The translations under genes were made by a program, and so were the position numbers. Shown here in pieces: positions 1 to 5,427 of a DNA stretch of 5,427 bases. The stretch covers positions 1 to 5,427 of the forward strand of contig DATIFK010000238.1 in the NCBI GenBank assembly GCA_035455265.1, read 5' to 3'. The notes under the pieces were generated by a model that was not told the origin of the DNA, made no database searches, and worked only from the letters and a program-made list of their open reading frames with translations. Position 1 is the first letter of the stretch; every line of letters starts with the position of its first letter. The DNA comes from MGOM01 sp035455265 (lineage in GTDB: Bacteria > Chloroflexota > Anaerolineae > Anaerolineales > E44-bin32).

Positions 1-98
1 TCGTCAAGGCCGGTGAAACCACGTCGGGGATCGACCTCTCGGATTGGGTCGCCGACGGCACCTATCCGGACGAGCCGGGGTCGATCGACTATCCCTGA
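1..98 (+). CDS. C-terminal end of an unidentified protein (5' truncated by window)
   Basis: Reading frame starting at base 3 is open from the left edge to a TGA at 96-98 and gives 31 residues, including AGETTSGIDLSDW and ending EPGSIDYP. About 26 of 31 codons end in G or C, as in the other genes here, which favours this frame over the competing + frame that also stays open. The piece is acidic and hydrophilic. The stretch VKAGETTSGIDL resembles the last strand of carboxypeptidase-regulatory-like beta-sandwich repeats (pattern V-x-AG-x-T-x-GIDL) found in secreted proteins, but this is a weak resemblance on a short fragment and no function is assigned. It lies on the same strand as uvrB, 244 bases upstream, with repeats and a promoter between them, so co-transcription is not implied. 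Confidence 0.55.
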   Translation, partial: VKAGETTSGIDLSDWVADGTYPDEPGSIDYP

Positions 99-113
99 GG
101 AAGGCAGACGAGA

Positions 114-145
114 GTCGTCAGTCATCAGTTGTCAGTCTTCAGTCA
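114..145 (+). repeat. Heptamer repeat block A, upstream copy (GTCNTCA type)
   Basis: Four complete 7-base units followed by a partial one run in unbroken register from 114 to 145. Units are GTCGTCA, GTCATCA, GTTGTCA and GTCTTCA, consensus GTYNTCA. The block begins 15 bases after the stop of the preceding gene. The same family reappears at 2382-2420 beyond uvrB. It resembles the short tandemly repeated repetitive sequences described from cyanobacteria and seen in other bacterial intergenic regions; function is unknown. Confidence 0.85.
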
Positions 146-183
146 AACAGCTCAACTCGTCGCGGGCTATCTGCTCGGAGATT

Positions 184-202
184 GGCTGATGAAGGCTGAT
201 GA
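184..202 (+). repeat. Short direct repeat GGCTGATGA
   Basis: The nonamer GGCTGATGA occurs at 184-192 and again at 194-202, separated by one base. It leads straight into the ACTGGTA array, so it may be a degenerate edge of the same repeat region. Little more can be said. Confidence 0.5.
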
Positions 203-255
203 CTGGTAACTGGTAACTGGTAACTGGTAACCGGTAACTGGTAACTGGCGACTGG
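202..255 (+). repeat. Heptamer repeat block B, upstream copy (ACTGGTA tandem array)
   Basis: Seven units of ACTGGTA in perfect 7-base register occupy 202-250, with a partial ACTGG at 251-255. Units 1-4 and 6 are exact, unit 5 is ACCGGTA, unit 7 is ACTGGCG. Near-identity of the units suggests recent slippage or expansion. The array ends 55 bases before the extended -10 of uvrB. A related but more degenerate array lies downstream of uvrB at 2451-2513. Confidence 0.92.
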
Positions 256-310
256 GACGGGTCACGGGCTTCGCCGTTCAAGGCTGGTTGGCCGGTGGCC
301 GGCGGCCGCG

Positions 311-319
311 TGATAGAAT
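311..319 (+). promoter_or_regulatory. Putative extended -10 promoter for uvrB
   Basis: Bases 311-319 read TGATAGAAT, matching the extended -10 pattern TG-N-TATAAT with one mismatch in the hexamer. No convincing -35 hexamer is found 16-18 bases upstream, as is typical of extended -10 promoters. Predicted transcription start is near 326, giving a leader of only about 17 bases. That leader has no Shine-Dalgarno sequence (it ends in a run of C before ATG). The AT-rich patch stands out in a very GC-rich surround. Assignment is by pattern only. Confidence 0.5.
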
Positions 320-342
320 ATCTGTTCGCCTAGCGCACCCCC

Positions 343-2379
<2,037 letters not shown>

Positions 2380-2381
2380 TA

Positions 2382-2420
2382 GTCGTCAGTTGTCAGTTGT
2401 CGGTCATCAGTCGTCGGTTG
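2382..2420 (+). repeat. Heptamer repeat block A, downstream copy (GTYRTCR type)
   Basis: Five full 7-base units plus a partial GTTG run in register from 2382 to 2420: GTCGTCA, GTTGTCA, GTTGTCG, GTCATCA, GTCGTCG, consensus GTYRTCR. It starts two bases after the uvrB stop codon. Three of the units are identical to units in the upstream block at 114-145, in the same orientation. Confidence 0.85.
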
Positions 2421-2450
2421 AGCCGCGAACGAAGGCACGGGGACTCGAGC

Positions 2451-2513
2451 ACTGGTGACGGTTGACGGGTACTCGGCTGCCGGTGGCTGGAAGCTGGAAG
2501 CTGGCGGCTGAGA
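2451..2513 (+). repeat. Heptamer repeat block B, downstream copy (ACTGGTG to GCTGGAA)
   Basis: Nine 7-base units can be read in continuous register. They begin with ACTGGTG, ACGGTTG and ACGGGTA, degenerate in the middle, then become GCTGGAA, GCTGGAA and GCTGGCG. The first unit differs by one base from the ACTGGTA array at 202-255. The array ends three bases before the stop codon of the convergent histidine kinase gene (2517). Register is clear, but the middle units (2472-2485) are weak. Confidence 0.72.
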
Positions 2514-2516
2514 ACC

Positions 2517-3905
2517 TCACGACGCATCCGAAGCCGGAAACGACATCGTGAACTCAGCACCGCCCTCGGGCCGGTTGGCGGCGCGTATCTGGCCGCCCTG
2601 GAGCTCGACGAGGCGGCGGGCGATCGCCAATCCCAGGCCCGTCCCCCCCTCCGCCCGCGCCCGTGAACGATCGATGCGGTAGAAGCGTTCGAAGACCCGC
2701 GGCAGAGCCTCCTCGGGGATCCCCTCGCCTTGGTCCGCGACCGCCAACGTGGCCCGCCCGTCCGCGCTCGGCCCGACGCGCACGAGTACTTCGCGGCCTC
2801 GCCCGGTGTGCCGGATGGCGTTGCTCAGCAGGTTGCCGAGGATTTGCTCAACTCTCATGGGGTCGACCATCGCCGAAACCGCCTTCCCATCCAGGCGAAG
2901 CGAGACCTCGGCCGTCTCGGACTGCTGATGGTAGCCGTCGACGACGCGGCGAGCCAAAGCCATCAAGTCGCAGGGCACGCGGTCGAGTGCGAGTTGTCCG
3001 CCGTCGGCCAGCGCCAGCGTGCGCAGATCCTCCACCAACCGATTGAGCAATCGCGCCTGGTCGAGGATCGGCGACAGATTCTCGGCCGTCGCCGGATAGA
3101 CGCCGTCGGCGAGCGCCTCGACGTGGGCCTGGAGTACGGCCAGCGGATTGCGCAGCTCATGAGCGATGTCGGCGGTCATGTCCCGGCGGAGTTGCTCCGC
3201 CTTCTGCAGGTTCTCGGCCATCTGGTTGAAGGCCGCCGACAACTCCCCCACTTCGTCCTGACTGCGGACGGCGACGCGCCGGCTGAGGTCGCCGCGCGCC
3301 AGGGCGCGCGAGGCGTCCGTCAGCTCGCGCACCGGACGGAGCAGTCCGGAGACGAGCATGGCGCCGGCAACCACGGCCGCCAGTCCCGTCAGGCCGCCGA
3401 CGAGCCAGATACCGCGTGTCAGCCGGCCGATCAGGTTCTCCCCGATCGTGCTCACCTGAGGACTCGACACCACGAGGAAGCCGACCGTCGCCTGCCCGAT
3501 CTGAATCGGCGTGCTCGCCGACAGATCGCCCGCGGACAGTACGTGGCCCCGCGGCAACATGCCGGCGATCACGCGCCCGGTGGGATCCGAAAGGCTGACG
3601 TCGGGGCCCATCCCCCCGGTTCCCATACCCATGCGGGTCATCATCCGGTGCCAGGGGGACGGATCCGAGAGCAGAGGCGCGACTCCCTCCCAGGATCCAT
3701 GCTGGCGGTAGTAGTCGGCCAGGTCTTCCGCCAACAGAACGCTGTCGGTCATTCCCCCCCGGAACATGAATCCGCGCACCTCGCGGGCGGCCGTCCGGTT
3801 GGCCAGGATCGAGAACGCCAGCAATGCCGCGAGGACGACGAATCCGAAGGCGAGGATCACTTTCCAGGCGAAGCTGAGGTGCCCCGAAGCGCTCTGGTTA
3901 TTCAT
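2517..3905 (-). CDS. Sensor histidine kinase, BaeS-like, with Met-rich extracytoplasmic sensor
   Basis: A 462-residue membrane histidine kinase that should autophosphorylate on His and pass phosphate to the adjacent regulator. Order of parts: TM1 (about 14-35), extracytoplasmic sensor (36-160), TM2 (about 165-189), HAMP linker (about 186-240), HisKA with phospho-acceptor His249 in ADIAHELRNPL, and an HATPase_c domain with N box (N358, N362), G1 DQGEGIP (391-397), F box FERFY (405-409) and G2 GTGLGLAI (421-428). All catalytic motifs are intact. The sensor has a PAS/PDC-like strand pattern (SLSDPTGRVIAG, VGFLVVSS) preceded by a Met-rich run, MMTRMGMGTGGMG (88-100). The start at 3905 is preferred because it overlaps the regulator stop by 8 bases, a normal translational-coupling arrangement; an upstream ATG at 3944 would add 13 residues that are not membrane-like. 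The signal sensed is unknown; envelope stress or a metal ion is possible. Confidence 0.95.
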   Translation of the reverse strand: MNNQSASGHLSFAWKVILAFGFVVLAALLAFSILANRTAAREVRGFMFRGGMTDSVLLAEDLADYYRQHGSWEGVAPLLSDPSPWHRMMTRMGMGTGGMGPDVSLSDPTGRVIAGMLPRGHVLSAGDLSASTPIQIGQATVGFLVVSSPQVSTIGENLIGRLTRGIWLVGGLTGLAAVVAGAMLVSGLLRPVRELTDASRALARGDLSRRVAVRSQDEVGELSAAFNQMAENLQKAEQLRRDMTADIAHELRNPLAVLQAHVEALADGVYPATAENLSPILDQARLLNRLVEDLRTLALADGGQLALDRVPCDLMALARRVVDGYHQQSETAEVSLRLDGKAVSAMVDPMRVEQILGNLLSNAIRHTGRGREVLVRVGPSADGRATLAVADQGEGIPEEALPRVFERFYRIDRSRARAEGGTGLGLAIARRLVELQGGQIRAANRPEGGAEFTMSFPASDAS

Positions 3906-4581
3906 CGGTGAACCGATAGCCGACGCCGAACACGGTTTGCACAAGACGAGGGTGGCGCGGGTCGGGCTCGATCTTCGCCCTCAGGTTCTTGATGTGCGCG
4001 TCGATCGTCCGCTCGTAGCCGGTGTAGGCTGTCCCCTGGGAGGCTTCGAGGAGCTGCAGCCGGGTGAAGGCACGCCCCGGCTCGGCCACGAGCGCCGAAA
4101 GGAGCGCGAACTCCGACGGTGTCAATTCGACACGGCGACCGGAAACCTCGACGGCGTGGCGCGTCCGATCGACGACGACTTCCCCAGCCCGGAGGACGGC
4201 CGGCGCTTGCGGCGCCACTTGCGCTCGGCGGAGGACGGCGCGCACTCTGGCGATCAGTTCCTTCGGGCTGAAGGGTTTGACGACGTAGTCGTCGGCGCCG
4301 AGTTCCAGGCCGACCAGCCGGTCGGCCTCGTCGACGCGCGCCGTCACCATGATGATCGGTACGTTCGATGTTCGCCGCATCGCCCGCGCTACGTCCAGGC
4401 CGTCCATTCCCGGCAGATTGAGATCGAGCAAGACGATCTCGGGCTCGGCGTGCTGGAATTGCGAGACGGCCTCCGGACCGGTGGAGGCCGTCTGCACTCG
4501 AAAGCCCGCTCGTTCGAGGTAATCCCGAAGGACCCGCACGAGCTCGACCTCATCCTCGACCAGCAGGACCGTCGGGCTCAT
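3898..4581 (-). CDS. Response regulator, OmpR/PhoB family
   Basis: A 227-residue DNA-binding response regulator, the usual length for the family. The receiver domain (about 3-118) has the acidic pocket E9-D10, phospho-acceptor D53 in LLDLNLPGMDG, T80, and K102 in the KPF motif. The C-terminal winged helix (about 128-226) has ELTPSEFALL, the recognition-helix segment TIDAHIKNLRAKI and the wing motif VFGVGYRF. It is expected to bind direct repeats upstream of target promoters when phosphorylated. The start at 4581 (MSPTVLLVEDE) is chosen because it gives the canonical receiver N-terminus. The open frame continues upstream to an ATG at 4743, but those residues are the shadow of the neighbouring membrane-protein gene. 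The ATG lies 6 bases after a TATAAT and has no Shine-Dalgarno. The downstream kinase gene overlaps it by 8 bases, marking them as a cognate pair. Wording is close to BaeR-type regulators, but the regulon cannot be read from sequence. Confidence 0.96.
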   Translation of the reverse strand: MSPTVLLVEDEVELVRVLRDYLERAGFRVQTASTGPEAVSQFQHAEPEIVLLDLNLPGMDGLDVARAMRRTSNVPIIMVTARVDEADRLVGLELGADDYVVKPFSPKELIARVRAVLRRAQVAPQAPAVLRAGEVVVDRTRHAVEVSGRRVELTPSEFALLSALVAEPGRAFTRLQLLEASQGTAYTGYERTIDAHIKNLRAKIEPDPRHPRLVQTVFGVGYRFTDE

Positions 4582-4587
4582 GAGCGG

Positions 4588-4593
4588 ATTATA
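4588..4593 (-). promoter_or_regulatory. Consensus -10 box just before the response regulator (probable leaderless start)
   Basis: Read on the - strand, 4593-4588 is TATAAT, a perfect -10 hexamer, in the 19-base gap between the membrane-protein stop (4601) and the regulator ATG (4581). Only 6 bases (CCGCTC) separate it from the ATG, so initiation at the usual distance would begin at or next to the A of the start codon, giving a leaderless mRNA. No TTGACA-like -35 is found 16-19 bases upstream. It could be chance, but AT-rich hexamers are rare here. Confidence 0.5.
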
Positions 4594-4600
4594 CCCACGG

Positions 4601-4921
4601 CTACTCGGTCCGCCCGCTCTCGTTCCGCCCGCCGCGAACCAGGGCGAAGATCCCGGCCACCAAGAGCACGACCAGGCCGATGCCCAGGATCGGCCCAAGC
4701 AAGCCGAACCCAAAGCCGAAGCCGCCGAAAGAACGCATGCCACCGAATCCGCCGTAGGGATGCATCCAGCCCCGACCGCCCATCATGGGCCCCATCATCC
4801 CATAGCCCCCCGCCGCCGACCCGGACAGCATCCAGTACAGCTGCACGCCGAAGTTGAACAGCAGCGCGGCGAGGACCAAGATTCCCAGAACCATCAGCGT
4901 CGTCCGCAAGAACTTGTCCAT
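4601..4921 (-). CDS. Small Gly/Met-rich two-helix membrane protein
   Basis: A 106-residue predicted inner-membrane protein of unknown function. TM1 is about residues 8-32 and TM2 about 74-95. Between them is a loop of about 40 residues rich in Gly, Met and aromatic residues, with YGMMGPMMGGRGWMHP (40-55) and repeated GGF/GFG (57-73). The tail RGGRNESGRTE is short and polar. A short Lys/Arg-bearing N-terminus and Arg after TM2 suggest both ends are cytoplasmic and the Met-rich loop is outside. It starts at an ATG with a good Shine-Dalgarno 5 bases upstream, 49 bases after the secreted-protein gene and 19 bases before the regulator gene. Met/His/Gly loops of this sort can bind soft metals, but low-complexity Gly-Met stretches also occur in proteins without known metal roles. 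No named family is recognised. Confidence 0.8.
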   Translation of the reverse strand: MDKFLRTTLMVLGILVLAALLFNFGVQLYWMLSGSAAGGYGMMGPMMGGRGWMHPYGGFGGMRSFGGFGFGFGLLGPILGIGLVVLLVAGIFALVRGGRNESGRTE

Positions 4922-4926
4922 CCAGA

Positions 4927-4936
4927 CCTCTCTCCC
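4927..4936 (-). promoter_or_regulatory. Ribosome binding site of the membrane-protein gene
   Basis: On the - strand 4936-4927 reads GGGAGAGAGG, a purine-rich Shine-Dalgarno-like sequence ending 5 bases before the ATG at 4921. It fixes that start. It contrasts with uvrB and the response regulator, neither of which shows such a site. Confidence 0.7.
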
Positions 4937-4970
4937 TTCGATGATTGTCGTGTCCCGGCGCCGGCGGTTC

Positions 4971-5427
4971 TCAGCGCCGCCCGAAGAAGCCCCAACCCAT
5001 CATGCCGCCGGGCACGCCGAATCCCTGGCCGCGTCGCATGTGCGCGGAGCCGAGCATCCGTAACAGGGCCGGGTGCTGCTCGATCCACTCAGCCTGTTCC
5101 TGAGTCAGCACGCCATCCGAAACGGCCAGCTGGAGCGCATCCGAGCGTGCTTCCTTCAGCAGGGCCGGCACGTCGTCCTCGGCGATGCCTTGCCCCTTGG
5201 CGATGTCGACCAGTGTTTGTCCGTCGCTCAGCTTGGACGTCAACTCCTCAACGGTCAGACCGAGCTTGCCTGCGACGGCCTGAAGCATGTAGTCACGCAG
5301 CTTCCCCGGTACGCCACTCAGATCTCCCGCACCTTCGCGCCAGACACCCATCGGGCCGGCTCCAAGCGGAACGCCGGCAGCAACCTGGGCTTGCACTTCG
5401 CCTGCCCTCGAAGCGGCGAATGCCGCT
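4971..5427 (-). CDS. Secreted small helical protein with LTxEQ motif (5' end outside the window)
   Basis: The frame is open from the right edge to a TGA at 4973-4971, showing 151 residues. The visible N-terminus AAFAASRAGE looks like the end of a signal peptide with an A-x-A cleavage site, so the real start is probably beyond the window; a GTG at 5396 is an internal codon (Val) rather than the start. The core (about 42-117) is helical: DYMLQAVAGKLGLTVEEL, then a segment with GQTLVDIAKGQGI, then ALQLAVSDGVLTQEQAEWI. This pattern (LGLT-x-EEL, SLxDIAxxxG, AVxDGxLTxEQA) is familiar from many uncharacterised exported proteins of Firmicutes, Actinobacteria and Chloroflexota, some annotated DUF2680-like; I cannot confirm the family. 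The tail is Gly/Met/Phe-rich (VPGGMMGWGFFGRR), echoing the next gene's loop. First visible gene of the probable operon. A Spy/CpxP-like periplasmic sensor-helper role is only a guess. Confidence 0.85.
   Translation of the reverse strand, partial: AAFAASRAGEVQAQVAAGVPLGAGPMGVWREGAGDLSGVPGKLRDYMLQAVAGKLGLTVEELTSKLSDGQTLVDIAKGQGIAEDDVPALLKEARSDALQLAVSDGVLTQEQAEWIEQHPALLRMLGSAHMRRGQGFGVPGGMMGWGFFGRR

Larger units (their letters stand above)
99..342. other. Intergenic region upstream of uvrB
   Basis: This 244-base gap holds heptamer block A (114-145), a nonamer pair (184-202), the ACTGGTA array (202-255), a GC-rich stretch (282-310) with overlapping GGCC/CCGG palindromes, and the extended -10 (311-319). 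No open frame with start and coding bias, no tRNA-like fold and no hairpin with a T tract was seen. A LexA-type box (GAAC-N4-GTTC or CTGT-N8-ACAG) was looked for and not found. Confidence 0.7.

Noticed and set aside
202..255. ACTGGTA tandem array as a CRISPR or iteron origin
   Set aside because: Units are 7 bases with no spacers, so it is not CRISPR. No dnaA, replication gene or DnaA boxes are visible, so an origin is not supported.
286..310. GGCC-rich stretch before the uvrB promoter as a terminator for the upstream gene
   Set aside because: Several overlapping short inverted repeats can pair but there is no single stable stem followed by a T tract.
99..342. LexA/SOS operator upstream of uvrB
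   Set aside because: Neither a GAAC-N4-GTTC nor a CTGT-N8-ACAG type palindrome is present; only isolated half-site-like words occur.
2730..3911. 393-codon + strand open frame antisense to the histidine kinase
   Set aside because: Low-complexity Arg/His/Gln-rich translation with no domain, opposite a kinase whose catalytic motifs are all intact.
4582..4743. N-terminal extension of the response regulator to an ATG at 4743
   Set aside because: The extra residues overlap the membrane-protein gene out of frame and precede a canonical receiver start; a -10 box also lies inside the extension.
3766..4857. 363-codon + strand open frame antisense to the response regulator
   Set aside because: Covers two well-supported - strand genes and ends in an Arg/Ser-rich low-complexity tail; it is a shadow.
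4955..4964. CCGGCGCCGG palindrome between the secreted- and membrane-protein genes
   Set aside because: Perfect 10-base palindrome with no loop and no following T run on either strand; it is more likely chance in GC-rich DNA than a terminator or operator.

Overview
The window is high-GC bacterial chromosome with ordinary housekeeping and signalling content. UvrB-like wording (AHNKTLAAQLYAEF, YIEK after the beta-hairpin), intergenic heptamer repeats, promoters with good -10 boxes but no clear -35 or Shine-Dalgarno, and a Met/Gly-rich envelope operon together suggest Chloroflexota or a similar high-GC lineage. That assignment is inference, not proof.

Layout. Bases 1-98 hold the last 31 codons of an unidentified + strand gene. 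Bases 99-342 are a non-coding gap with two blocks of heptamer repeats and an extended -10 promoter. Bases 343-2379 encode a complete UvrB, the damage-verification helicase of nucleotide excision repair. Bases 2380-2516 separate convergent genes and are about three quarters heptamer repeats, again in two blocks of the same two families and in the same order as upstream of uvrB.

The rest, read on the - strand from the right edge, looks like a four-gene cluster: a secreted small helical protein (5' end off the window), a two-helix Met/Gly-rich membrane protein (4921-4601), an OmpR/PhoB-type response regulator (4581-3898) and its sensor histidine kinase (3905-2517). The kinase start overlaps the regulator stop by 8 bases. 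A consensus TATAAT lies 6 bases before the regulator ATG, so the two-component pair may also have its own promoter giving a leaderless mRNA.

How the genes work together: the kinase probably senses an envelope signal and phosphorylates the regulator, which may control the operon including the two envelope proteins. Three of the four proteins carry Met/Gly-rich stretches on parts predicted to lie outside the cytoplasm or at its surface. This raises a metal (copper/silver-like) or envelope-stress hypothesis, which is unproven. No RNA gene, CRISPR array, insertion sequence or convincing rho-independent terminator was seen. I found no clear evidence of a wholly new system; the repeat architecture around uvrB and the Met-rich two-component locus are the points most worth checking.
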